64,000 nucleotides of DNA, from positions 4,030,001 through 4,094,000 of the forward strand of contig JAAQVN010000001.1 of assembly GCA_011754535.1 (NCBI GenBank). Reading direction: 5' to 3'. Positions 57,122 to 64,000 of this stretch are shown here, piece after piece (position 1 is the stretch's first letter; every line of letters starts with the position of its first letter). This DNA is from Enterobacter asburiae. Its GTDB lineage: Bacteria; Pseudomonadota; Gammaproteobacteria; Enterobacterales; Enterobacteriaceae. The position numbers were made by a program, and so were the translations under genes. The notes beneath the pieces were generated by a model. It did no database searches. It was not told the DNA's origin and saw only the letters and a list, made by a program, of their open reading frames with translations.

Positions 57122-57526
57122 ATGCTGCCCGACTATCTCGTCCCGGCTAAGTACCACATTGCGCCTGTGGAACAGCAACCGATGGAAGAAGAAAAAAAGG
57201 CCAGTTTAACTCAGGGGAAAAGAAAGCTCTCTGATTTCGAGCCAGATATATTAATTGGCGTTTCCCGCACTGGCAAATCCCGTAATATGTTGCTGGAAGA
57301 GCACGATCGCCATATAAAAGACCGCTTATTTCGCGCTATAAAAATTGAAGCCTTCGTCCACCTGCTGAATGACCTGCAGGCCGAAGGTGAAATAGATGCC
57401 CAGAAACTAAGTCAAATAATGGCTGAAAAAACAAAAGAAATAAATGATGCCGGCAATGAAATTTGGCTTAATCTAATTACGCGAGAAAAAAACAACCCTA
57501 TTTTTTATACCCTGGGGGAAGATTAA
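57122..57526 (+). CDS. Unrecognised cytosolic protein, first of a pair
   Basis: ATG at 57122 follows AAAGGAAATT and gives 134 residues; upstream in-frame codons cover the promoter. It starts MLPDYLVPAKYHIAPVEQQPMEEEKK and continues with a charged, helical protein (DILIGVSRTGKSRNMLLEEHDRHIKDRLFRAIKIEAFVHLLNDLQAEGEIDAQ). No signal peptide or membrane segment is seen. The RTGKS stretch resembles a P-loop end but lacks the glycine-rich loop. Its base composition is lower in GC than the flanking backbone genes. The second gene starts two bases after its stop. Confidence 0.72.
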   Translation: MLPDYLVPAKYHIAPVEQQPMEEEKKASLTQGKRKLSDFEPDILIGVSRTGKSRNMLLEEHDRHIKDRLFRAIKIEAFVHLLNDLQAEGEIDAQKLSQIMAEKTKEINDAGNEIWLNLITREKNNPIFYTLGED

Positions 57527-57527
57527 C

Positions 57528-57977
57528 GTGAAACAAGTTAAAGACAATGACGTTTATTTGACTTTAGATGATAAAAAAAGTGATGAATTTATCTTAAAGC
57601 AAAATATCGAGGCACTGAGAAATGCAAAAAATGCCGAGATGACGCGTATTACACAAGACATGGTATCGATCCCGGCAACGCTGGTGCGTCTGAAATGGCA
57701 GAATCGCCGCGAGATTTATCCGTTACAGGTCAAAGAAGAAATTTACGGTGCCGTGATGAACGCCATCATCGAACAGCAACCAGAATTGAAAGAGAAACTG
57801 CTGGGACGTCTTGAGGCCAACTATCAGTATCTGCTTGCCAGAGAAGTCGCCACCCTGCGCCTGACGCGCAAACTGTCAGCCGGTGAATACCGTACGTCAA
57901 ACGTCACCTGCGTTGCGCTCGATGAGGATGCGCTTGCAACCTCCTCTACCGCACCGACGGACGACAAAAACGCATAA
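57528..57977 (+). CDS. Unrecognised cytosolic protein, second of a pair
   Basis: A GTG start at 57528, preceded by GGGGGAAG, gives 149 residues. It is charged and helical (KQNIEALRNAKNAEMTRITQDMVSIPATLVRLKWQNRREIYPLQVKEEIYGAVMNAIIEQQPELKEKLLGRLEANYQYLLAREVATLRLTRKL), with a low-complexity C-terminus. No domain is recognised. Close coupling with the upstream gene suggests the two proteins act together. It ends just before the exbD terminator, so the three-gene insert fills the site of E. coli yghA. Confidence 0.72.
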   Translation: MKQVKDNDVYLTLDDKKSDEFILKQNIEALRNAKNAEMTRITQDMVSIPATLVRLKWQNRREIYPLQVKEEIYGAVMNAIIEQQPELKEKLLGRLEANYQYLLAREVATLRLTRKLSAGEYRTSNVTCVALDEDALATSSTAPTDDKNA

Positions 57978-57989
57978 ACCGACAGGCAT

Positions 57990-58014
57990 AAAAAAAGCCG
58001 GCTTTCGCCAGCTT
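57990..58014 (-). terminator. Terminator of exbBD
   Basis: On the minus strand AAGCTGGC-GAAA-GCCGGCTT is followed by a T7 run, just after the exbD stop. It probably also stops transcription from the plus-strand pair. Confidence 0.85.
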
Positions 58015-58019
58015 CTGTA

Positions 58020-58445
58020 TCACTTCGAGGCCGCTTTCTCTTCCCCGACCAGCCCAATCTTCAGATAACCCGCCTGATGCAGCGTGTCCATTACCTTCAT
58101 CATGGTTTCGTAGTCGACGGTTTTGTCCGCCCGGAAGAAGACGGTGGTGTCTTTCTTGCCGCCGGTAAGCCGATCCAGCGCCGGAATAACGGAAGCATCC
58201 GTTACCGGGTCGTTACCCAGGAACATGGATTTATCCGCTTTCACCGACAGATAGATAGGCTTTTCCGGACGCGGCTGCGGCTGGCTGGAGGAGGCAGGCA
58301 GATTCACCTTCACGTCGACCGTCGCCAGCGGCGCAGCCACCATGAAGATAATCAGCAGCACCAGCATGACGTCGATAAACGGCGTCACGTTGATTTCGTG
58401 CATTTCGCCGTTATCGTCCAGATTTTCGTTGAGACGCATCGCCAT
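58020..58445 (-). CDS. exbD: ExbD, TonB-system energy transducer
   Basis: A 141-residue inner-membrane protein of the ExbBD-TonB complex, which uses the proton motive force to energise outer-membrane siderophore and B12 receptors. It has one N-terminal membrane helix with the essential Asp in VTPFIDVMLVLLIIFMVAAPLA (Asp25 in E. coli numbering), then a periplasmic domain. It lies 4 bases after exbB in the same operon. Confidence 0.97.
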   Translation of the reverse strand: MAMRLNENLDDNGEMHEINVTPFIDVMLVLLIIFMVAAPLATVDVKVNLPASSSQPQPRPEKPIYLSVKADKSMFLGNDPVTDASVIPALDRLTGGKKDTTVFFRADKTVDYETMMKVMDTLHQAGYLKIGLVGEEKAASK

Positions 58446-58449
58446 ACTA

Positions 58450-59181
58450 TTAACCTACGCGCAGTTTAGACGCCGCATGGACCGGCTTCACGGCGCTGGC
58501 ATTCAGGTCGAGATCGCGGCTTTGCAGCAGCAGAACCTGGGCGGCAACGTCTCCGAGAGTCGCTTTGTAGCTGCCAATCATACGCGCGAAGATGTTGTAG
58601 ATAACCACCGCAGGGATAGCGGCAACCAGACCGATTGCCGTCGCCAGCAGCGCTTCCGCGATACCCGGCGCAACCACCGCGAGGTTGGTGGTTTGGGTCT
58701 GCGCAATACCGATAAAGCTGTTCATGATGCCCCAGACCGTACCGAACAGACCAATGAACGGCGAAATCGCGCCGATGGTCGCCAGATAACCATTGCCGCG
58801 TCCCATGTGTCGACCAACGGCCGCAACACGACGCTCCAGACGGAAACCGGTACGCTCTTTAATGCCTTCGTTATCTTCACTGCCGGCGGAGAGTTCCAGC
58901 TCGTTCTGAGCTTCATTCACTAACAGGGTGGTCAGGCTTTTCGCGTGGAAGGATGAGGTCATCTCAGAAGCCTGATCCAGAGAGCGGGCTTCAGCCAGCT
59001 GCTGCTGTTCCCGCTTGAGGCGACGCTTCTGCGAAAGCAGCTCGGCGCTTTTGCTGAAGAAGATAGCCCAGGTGACAACGGACGCCAGAATCAGGCCGAT
59101 CATCACAATCTTAACCACGATGTCAGCATGATGATACATGCCCCAAACGGAGAGATCCGTCTGCATCAAATTATTACCCAC
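58450..59181 (-). CDS. exbB: ExbB, TonB-system proton channel
   Basis: A 243-residue MotA/TolQ-family protein with three membrane segments: one near residues 24-42, and two in the conserved C-terminal part ([47 protein letters not shown]). It forms the proton channel with ExbD. The start [16 protein letters not shown] agrees with E. coli. A Fur box precedes it, consistent with iron regulation. Confidence 0.97.
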   Translation of the reverse strand: MGNNLMQTDLSVWGMYHHADIVVKIVMIGLILASVVTWAIFFSKSAELLSQKRRLKREQQQLAEARSLDQASEMTSSFHAKSLTTLLVNEAQNELELSAGSEDNEGIKERTGFRLERRVAAVGRHMGRGNGYLATIGAISPFIGLFGTVWGIMNSFIGIAQTQTTNLAVVAPGIAEALLATAIGLVAAIPAVVIYNIFARMIGSYKATLGDVAAQVLLLQSRDLDLNASAVKPVHAASKLRVG

Positions 59182-59241
59182 TCTGTATCTCCAGGACGCA
59201 AATCACAAAATCTGAACGTAATAATATCAAAAAGTCGTCGA

Positions 59242-59264
59242 ATTGATAGTCGTTCTCATTAGTA
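59242..59264. promoter_or_regulatory. Fur box upstream of exbB
   Basis: On the minus strand, AATGAGAACGACTATCA matches the 19-bp Fur consensus GATAATGATAATCATTATC at most conserved positions. It lies about 65 bp before the exbB start. exbBD is Fur-regulated in E. coli. Confidence 0.75.
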
Positions 59265-59389
59265 TTTACATGGTGCCTTAATTTTCGCTCACTTTCCTTG
59301 CGCTTACGCAGTAAAAATTTCTTATGCGCCTTTTTGCTAATATTTTCTGCTTATTCGATAAGCATGCGGGTGCAGTTTTTAACAATCGT

Positions 59390-59413
59390 GGTAGTCTGGA
59401 CGTCCAGACGTAT
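59390..59413 (+). promoter_or_regulatory. MetJ boxes upstream of metC
   Basis: Three tandem 8-bp units, GGTAGTCT, GGACGTCC and AGACGTAT, match the met box AGACGTCT at 5, 6 and 6 of 8 positions. They end 20 bp before the metC start codon, an ordinary repressor position. Confidence 0.82.
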
Positions 59414-59432
59414 AAAAACAGGGTTTGCGATT

Positions 59433-60620
59433 ATGACGAAGAAGCATCTTGATACCACGCTGGTACAGGCTGGACGCAGCAAAAAATATACTCAGGGTTC
59501 GGTTAACAGCGTGATTCAACGCGCCTCTTCTCTGGTGTTTGACACCGTTGAGGAGAAAAAAATCGCCACGCGCAACCGCGCGAAAGGTGGGTTGTTCTAT
59601 GGTCGTCGCGGCACCCTAACCCACTTTTCTCTGCAGGAGGCGATGTGCGAGCTGGAAGGCGGCGTGGGCTGCGCGCTGTTCCCATGCGGGGCGGCGGCGG
59701 TTGCCAACACCATTCTGGCGTTTGTGGAACAGGGCGACCATATCCTGATGACCAACACGGCCTATGAACCCAGCCAGGATTTCTGCACCAAAATCCTCAG
59801 CAAGCTCGGCGTAACAACCGGCTGGTTTGACCCACTGATTGGTGAAGGCATTGCTGACCTCATCCAGCCAAACACGCGCATTGTGTTCCTGGAATCTCCC
59901 GGTTCGATCACCATGGAAGTGCACGACGTGCCGGCTATCGTTAAGGCCGTACGCAGCAAAGCGCCAGAGGCGATTATCATGATCGACAACACCTGGGCGG
60001 CGGGCGTACTGTTTAAGGCGCTGGAATTCGACATTGATATCTCGATTCAGGCGGCAACGAAATACCTGATTGGCCACTCTGACGGGATGATTGGCACCGC
60101 GGTATCCAACGCGCGCTGCTGGGACCAGCTGCGTGAAAATGCCTACCTGATGGGCCAGATGGTGGATGCAGACACGGCATACATGACCAGCCGTGGTATC
60201 CGCACGCTGGGGGTTCGCCTGCGTCAGCATCATGAAAGTAGTCTGAAAATCGCTGAGTGGCTGGCGCAGCATCCGCAGGTTGAGCGCGTGAACCATCCGG
60301 CGCTGCCGGGCAGTAAGGGCCATGAGTTCTGGCAGCGTGACTTTACGGGCAGCAGCGGGCTGTTCTCGTTTGTGCTTAAAAAACGGCTCAATAATGACGA
60401 GCTGGCGAGCTATCTGGATAATTTTACCCTCTTCAGCATGGCCTACTCCTGGGGCGGTTTTGAATCCCTGATCCTGCCGAATCAGCCGGAGCAGATCGCG
60501 GCCCTGCGCCCCGGCGGTGAAGTGGACTTCAGCGGCACCCTCATTAGATTGCATATCGGTTTAGAAAACGTGGACGATTTAATTGCGGATTTATCTGCAG
60601 GGTTTGAACGTATCGTGTAG
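59433..60620 (+). CDS. metC: Cystathionine beta-lyase MetC
   Basis: MetC converts cystathionine to homocysteine, pyruvate and ammonia in methionine synthesis. The start at 59433 ([19 protein letters not shown]) gives 395 residues, as in E. coli; the longer frame covers the promoter and MetJ boxes. The PLP Lys is in [15 protein letters not shown], and [20 protein letters not shown] and [14 protein letters not shown] are further family signatures. It is divergent from exbB. MetK is likewise MetJ-linked in this window. Confidence 0.97.
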   Translation: MTKKHLDTTLVQAGRSKKYTQGSVNSVIQRASSLVFDTVEEKKIATRNRAKGGLFYGRRGTLTHFSLQEAMCELEGGVGCALFPCGAAAVANTILAFVEQGDHILMTNTAYEPSQDFCTKILSKLGVTTGWFDPLIGEGIADLIQPNTRIVFLESPGSITMEVHDVPAIVKAVRSKAPEAIIMIDNTWAAGVLFKALEFDIDISIQAATKYLIGHSDGMIGTAVSNARCWDQLRENAYLMGQMVDADTAYMTSRGIRTLGVRLRQHHESSLKIAEWLAQHPQVERVNHPALPGSKGHEFWQRDFTGSSGLFSFVLKKRLNNDELASYLDNFTLFSMAYSWGGFESLILPNQPEQIAALRPGGEVDFSGTLIRLHIGLENVDDLIADLSAGFERIV

Positions 60621-60635
60621 AGTGCGGGCTGAAAA

Positions 60636-60729
60636 TGTACTCCCCGGACGCTTTTGTGAACACTGCAAGCAGAAAAGTCTGCATGAGTTGCGCCTGCGAT
60701 CAACCCCGGCAGGTAAAATTGGGAGTACA
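60636..60729. other. Structured spacer between metC and yghB
   Basis: Exact 9-bp arms TGTACTCCC (60636-60644) and GGGAGTACA (60721-60729) enclose 76 bases with internal short stems (CTGC/GCAG types). It may be a 5' leader structure of yghB. No T run suggests a terminator. Confidence 0.4.
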
Positions 60730-60763
60730 ATAGCGTTATCTCTGCTGTTCCACAGGAAAGTCC

Positions 60764-61423
60764 ATGGCTGTTATTCAAGATATTATCGCGGCGCTCTGGC
60801 AACATGATTTTGCCGCCCTGGCGGATCCTCACGTCATAGGCGTCGTCTATTTTGTGATGTTCGCAACGCTGTTTCTGGAAAATGGATTACTGCCAGCCTC
60901 GTTTTTACCCGGTGACAGTTTGCTTTTACTTGCCGGGGCCTTGATTGGCAAAGGCGTCATGGACTTTACGCCCACGATGGTTATCCTCACCTCCGCCGCG
61001 AGCCTGGGCTGCTGGCTGAGCTATCTGCAGGGCCGCTGGCTTGGAAACACGCGCGTGGTAAAAAGCTGGCTGGCGCAGTTGCCCCATAAATACCATCAGC
61101 GTGCGACCTGTATGTTTGACCGACACGGCCTGCTGGCACTGCTGGCCGGGCGTTTTCTGGCGTTTGTTCGCACTCTTCTGCCCACCATGGCGGGTATTTC
61201 CGGGCTGTCTAACCGCCGGTTTCAGTTCTTCAACTGGCTGAGCGGCCTGCTGTGGGTCGGTGTCGTAACCACGTTCGGCTATGCGCTGAACATGATCCCG
61301 TTTGTGAAACATCACGAAGATCAGGTAATGACCTTCCTGATGATCCTGCCGATTTTCCTGCTGGTGGCAGGGCTGGTAGGGACGATTGCGGTGGTGATCA
61401 AGAAAAAGTATTGCAGCGCCTGA
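60764..61423 (+). CDS. yghB: YghB, DedA family membrane protein
   Basis: The 219-residue DedA protein is needed, redundantly with YqjA, for normal cell division and membrane integrity in E. coli. The DedA core shows [26 protein letters not shown] (with conserved acidic and Pro residues) and [28 protein letters not shown] with conserved arginines. About five membrane segments are present. It converges on yqhC with repeat copy 6 between. Confidence 0.95.
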   Translation: MAVIQDIIAALWQHDFAALADPHVIGVVYFVMFATLFLENGLLPASFLPGDSLLLLAGALIGKGVMDFTPTMVILTSAASLGCWLSYLQGRWLGNTRVVKSWLAQLPHKYHQRATCMFDRHGLLALLAGRFLAFVRTLLPTMAGISGLSNRRFQFFNWLSGLLWVGVVTTFGYALNMIPFVKHHEDQVMTFLMILPIFLLVAGLVGTIAVVIKKKYCSA

Positions 61424-61424
61424 T

Positions 61425-61460
61425 CCCCTCACCCTGATCCTCTCCCCATTGGGGAGAGGG
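61425..61460. repeat. GC-rich palindromic repeat, copy 6
   Basis: CCCCTCACCCTGATCC followed by the hairpin TCTCCCC-ATT-GGGGAGAGGG. Only one hairpin is present. It lies between convergent yghB and yqhC, 2 bases after the yghB stop. Confidence 0.83.
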
Positions 61461-61468
61461 AAAAAAGC

Positions 61469-62368
61469 CTAAGCTCCCTGCATGGTTCGGATGCGTGACG
61501 CATCTTCTCCCGGCGTGACGCCGAAATAGCGCTTAAACTCCCGACTGAACTGCGACGCGCTTTCATAGCCGACGCGCATGGCCGCCGCGCTGGCCTTCAT
61601 GCCGTCGTGGATCATCAGCATGCGCGCCTTATGCAGCCGGTAGGTTTTGAGGTACTGCAGCGGCGAGGTGCTGGTCACCGATTTAAAATTATGGTGAAAC
61701 GCCGAGACGCTCATGTTCGCTTCCGCGGCCAGCTGGTCAACGCTGAGGTTTTCCGTGTACTGACTCTCAATACGCTTGAGCACGCGGCTGATCAGGCTGA
61801 AGTGGGTCTGTCGGCTCACCTGGGCGAGTAACGCCCCCCCGCCCGGGCCCAGCAGCACGTGGTAAAGAATTTCGCGAACGATCTGTTTGCCGAGAATACG
61901 CGCGTCCAGCGGCCTCTCCATGACATCCAACAGGCGCTCAATGGCGCAGAGGATCTCTTCTGACAGCGTCGCCGAGTTAATCCCGCTGGAGGCCATCGAC
62001 GGCTGGAAGAGCTCGTCTTCGCCAATCTCCATCAGCAGCTCCTGCAGCTGAAGAATATCAACGTTGACGCGAATACCCGCCAGCGGGACCTCCTCTGTCG
62101 CGAAGGTTTCACATTCGAAGGGTAAAGGTACCGTCAGGAGCAGATATTCATTGGTGTCGTAGCGGAACACGCGCTCGTTGATATAGCCAATTTTATGGCC
62201 CGAGAAGAGAAAAACGATGCCCGGCTGGTACATCACCGGCGTGCGCGTCCCGGGTTGCGTGCCGTAGAGCAGGCGAATGTCCGGCAGCAGGTCGCTGACG
62301 TTATTTTCTTTTTCTATCAGTCTTTTAATCTGCGTCGTGAGCTGGTGGCAGATCGCTTCGCGGTTCAT
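61469..62368 (-). CDS. yqhC: YqhC, AraC-family activator of yqhD-dkgA
   Basis: A 299-residue regulator with an N-terminal AraC cupin-like domain and a C-terminal pair of helix-turn-helices ([24 protein letters not shown] and [28 protein letters not shown]). In E. coli YqhC responds to reactive aldehydes and activates yqhD and dkgA, which follow here divergently, as expected. Confidence 0.93.
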   Translation of the reverse strand: MNREAICHQLTTQIKRLIEKENNVSDLLPDIRLLYGTQPGTRTPVMYQPGIVFLFSGHKIGYINERVFRYDTNEYLLLTVPLPFECETFATEEVPLAGIRVNVDILQLQELLMEIGEDELFQPSMASSGINSATLSEEILCAIERLLDVMERPLDARILGKQIVREILYHVLLGPGGGALLAQVSRQTHFSLISRVLKRIESQYTENLSVDQLAAEANMSVSAFHHNFKSVTSTSPLQYLKTYRLHKARMLMIHDGMKASAAAMRVGYESASQFSREFKRYFGVTPGEDASRIRTMQGA

Positions 62369-62563
62369 TTTATGTTACTCCGGGTACGGTTTCCGACCCT
62401 TACAGTCTGCGCATTTTTCCGAAGTTTCTCCAGCGCTCTGTAGAAATGGGCAAGACATCGACAGGAATGTGCATTGAGGGCCTGGTCCCGGACGGCCACA
62501 ATGAGCAGCATCAGGTAGCCATCAGCGCCACCACGGTTTTTCACCCACTAAAGGGAACGAGCA

Positions 62564-63727
62564 ATGAACAACTTTAATCTTCATACCCCAACCCGCATTC
62601 TGTTTGGTAAAGACGCTATCGCCGATCTGCGCGCGCAGATCCCTGCTGACGCCCGCGTGCTGATCACCTACGGCGGCGGCAGCGTGAAAAAAACCGGCGT
62701 GCTGGATCAGGTTTATAGCGCGCTGGACGGTCTGGACGTGCGTGAGTTCGGCGGCATCGAGCCAAACCCGTCTTACGAAACGCTGATGAACGCGGTGAAA
62801 ATCGCCCGCGAAGAAAATATCACCTTCCTGCTGGCGGTCGGCGGCGGCTCCGTGCTGGACGGCACTAAGTTCATCGCGGCGGCAGCGCACTACGCTGACG
62901 GCGTTGACCCGTGGCACATCCTGGAAACCCGCGGCAGCGACATCAAAAGCGCGATCCCGATGGGCTCCGTGCTAACCCTCCCGGCCACCGGCTCTGAATC
63001 CAACAAGGGCGCGGTGATCTCCCGCAAAACCACCGGCGACAAGCAGGCCTTTATGAACGAACACGTTCAGCCTGTCTTCGCTATTCTGGATCCGGTGTAC
63101 ACCTACACCCTGCCCGCGCGTCAGGTGGCGAACGGCGTGGTCGATGCCTTTGTTCACACCGTGGAGCAGTACGTGACCTACCCGGTGAATGCCAAAATTC
63201 AGGATCGCTTCGCGGAAGGCATTCTGCTGACGCTGATTGAAGAGGGCCCGAAAGCGCTGAAAGAGCCGGAGAACTATGACGTTCGCGCCAACGTCATGTG
63301 GGCCGCAACGCAGGCGCTTAACGGCCTGATCGGCGCTGGCGTGCCTCAGGACTGGGCGACCCACATGCTCGGCCATGAGCTGACGGCGATGCACGGTCTG
63401 GACCACGCTCAGACGCTGGCCGTTGTGCTGCCCGCGCTGTGGAACGAAAAACGCGACACCAAGCGCGCCAAACTGCTGCAGTACGCCGAGCGCGTTTGGA
63501 ACATCACCGAGGGTTCTGACGATGCGCGTATTGATGCTGCCATTGAAGCGACCCGTAACTTCTTTGAAAGCCTGGGCGTGCCAACGCGTCTGTCCGGCTA
63601 CGGCCTGGACGGCAGCTCTATCCCTGCCCTGCTGGCAAAACTCGAAGAGCACGGCATGACCCAGCTCGGCGAGCACGGGGACATTACACTGGACGTGAGC
63701 CGTCGTATCTACGAAGCGGCACGCTAA
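62564..63727 (+). CDS. yqhD: YqhD, NADPH-dependent aldehyde reductase
   Basis: A 387-residue iron/zinc-containing alcohol dehydrogenase (family III) that reduces short-chain and oxidised-lipid aldehydes with NADPH. The nucleotide-binding GGGSVKKTG, VGGGSVLDGTKFIAAAA, and TLPATGSESNKGAVI are visible, as are the metal ligands DAFVHTVEQY, HMLGHELTAMHGLDHAQTLA. The GGGAACGAGC site precedes ATG. It is divergent from yqhC and is followed by dkgA. Confidence 0.97.
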   Translation: MNNFNLHTPTRILFGKDAIADLRAQIPADARVLITYGGGSVKKTGVLDQVYSALDGLDVREFGGIEPNPSYETLMNAVKIAREENITFLLAVGGGSVLDGTKFIAAAAHYADGVDPWHILETRGSDIKSAIPMGSVLTLPATGSESNKGAVISRKTTGDKQAFMNEHVQPVFAILDPVYTYTLPARQVANGVVDAFVHTVEQYVTYPVNAKIQDRFAEGILLTLIEEGPKALKEPENYDVRANVMWAATQALNGLIGAGVPQDWATHMLGHELTAMHGLDHAQTLAVVLPALWNEKRDTKRAKLLQYAERVWNITEGSDDARIDAAIEATRNFFESLGVPTRLSGYGLDGSSIPALLAKLEEHGMTQLGEHGDITLDVSRRIYEAAR

Positions 63728-63832
63728 GCGTTTTTGTCCTCCCGACTTTCGTTTTTTGACATTTCGTCCAGACTTAATGCACACCCCATCGTCGTAGTCC
63801 CCCTCCGACGATGCGCACCTGAAGGAGGAAAA

Positions 63833-64000
63833 ATGGCAAACCAAACCGTAATCAAGCTGCAGGACGGCAACGTGATGCCCCAGCTGGGGCTAGGTGTATG
63901 GAAAGCCGGTAACGACGAGGTCGTCTCCGCCATTCATAAAGCACTGGAAGTCGGCTATCGGTCGATTGATACCGCCGCCGCGTACAAAAACGAGGACGGC
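63833..64000 (+). CDS. dkgA: DkgA, 2,5-diketo-D-gluconate reductase A (5' part)
   Basis: The window ends after 56 codons of an aldo-keto reductase. The start MANQTVIKLQDGNVMPQLGLGVWKA follows GAAGGAGG, and HKALEVGYRSIDTAAAYKNEDG contains the catalytic Asp and Tyr of the family. Identity rests on this N-terminus and on position after yqhD, the E. coli order. The rest of the protein is outside the window. DkgA reduces 2,5-diketogluconate, methylglyoxal and other aldehydes. Confidence 0.93.
   Translation, partial: MANQTVIKLQDGNVMPQLGLGVWKAGNDEVVSAIHKALEVGYRSIDTAAAYKNEDG

Noticed and set aside
57240..57300. P-loop (Walker A) in the first unrecognised gene of the 57-kb pair
   Set aside because: The RTGKS segment lacks the glycine-rich loop spacing of GxxxxGK[ST], so NTPase activity is not supported.

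Overview
The window is a chromosomal segment of an enterobacterium, most likely Enterobacter or a close relative. Gene order from metK through galP, sprT, endA, rsmE, gshB, yqgE, ruvX, yggR, yggS, yggT, yggU, rdgB, hemW, yggN, yggL, trmB, mutY, yggX, mltC to nupG is that of E. coli K-12 at about 66-67 min. The proteins are close to their E. coli counterparts, and coding density and GC are typical of the Enterobacter cloacae group. The genus is inferred from recalled family sequences, not from a search.

Layout. (1) 1-18.5 kb: conserved backbone for SAM synthesis, galactose uptake, glutathione synthesis, nucleotide sanitation, oxidative-damage repair and nucleoside uptake. It is interrupted only by a small DUF559 nuclease-like gene. 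(2) 18.6-28.6 kb: a citrate-fermentation block absent between nupG and speC in E. coli K-12. It holds a 2-hydroxycarboxylate transporter, a fumarylacetoacetate-hydrolase-family protein and citCDEFXG on the minus strand, with a CitA/CitB-type two-component system divergent from them. No membrane oxaloacetate decarboxylase genes lie here, so the hydrolase-family protein is a candidate substitute. (3) 28.7-31.9 kb: backbone speC, yqgA and a tRNA-Phe (pheV position). (4) 31.9-45.4 kb: a surface and biofilm region downstream of the tRNA. It holds a response regulator with a hybrid histidine kinase, a small lipoprotein, an autotransporter, a LuxR-type regulator and pgaABCD for poly-N-acetylglucosamine. 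(5) 45.4-49.3 kb: a strongly structured intergenic element, gss (glutathionylspermidine), yghU and a glycine-zipper protein. (6) 49.3-54.6 kb: an accessory catabolic operon of two alpha/beta hydrolases and a sugar isomerase-like enzyme, divergent from a TetR regulator across a 16-bp-arm palindrome, then a chemoreceptor with a sigma-28 promoter. (7) 54.8-64 kb: backbone gpr, yqhA, exbBD, metC, yghB, yqhC, yqhD and dkgA (cut by the window end), interrupted by three unrecognised genes at 56.5-58.0 kb where K-12 has yghA.

Regulatory sites seen directly include MetJ-like boxes before metK and metC, two GalR/GalS operators and a CRP site before galP, a Fur box before exbB, CytR-like octamers before nupG and a sigma-28 promoter before the chemoreceptor. 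A GC-rich palindromic repeat family occurs at six gene junctions, mostly between convergent genes. One copy supplies the stop codon of the DUF559 gene. No CRISPR array, insertion sequence or prophage was found.
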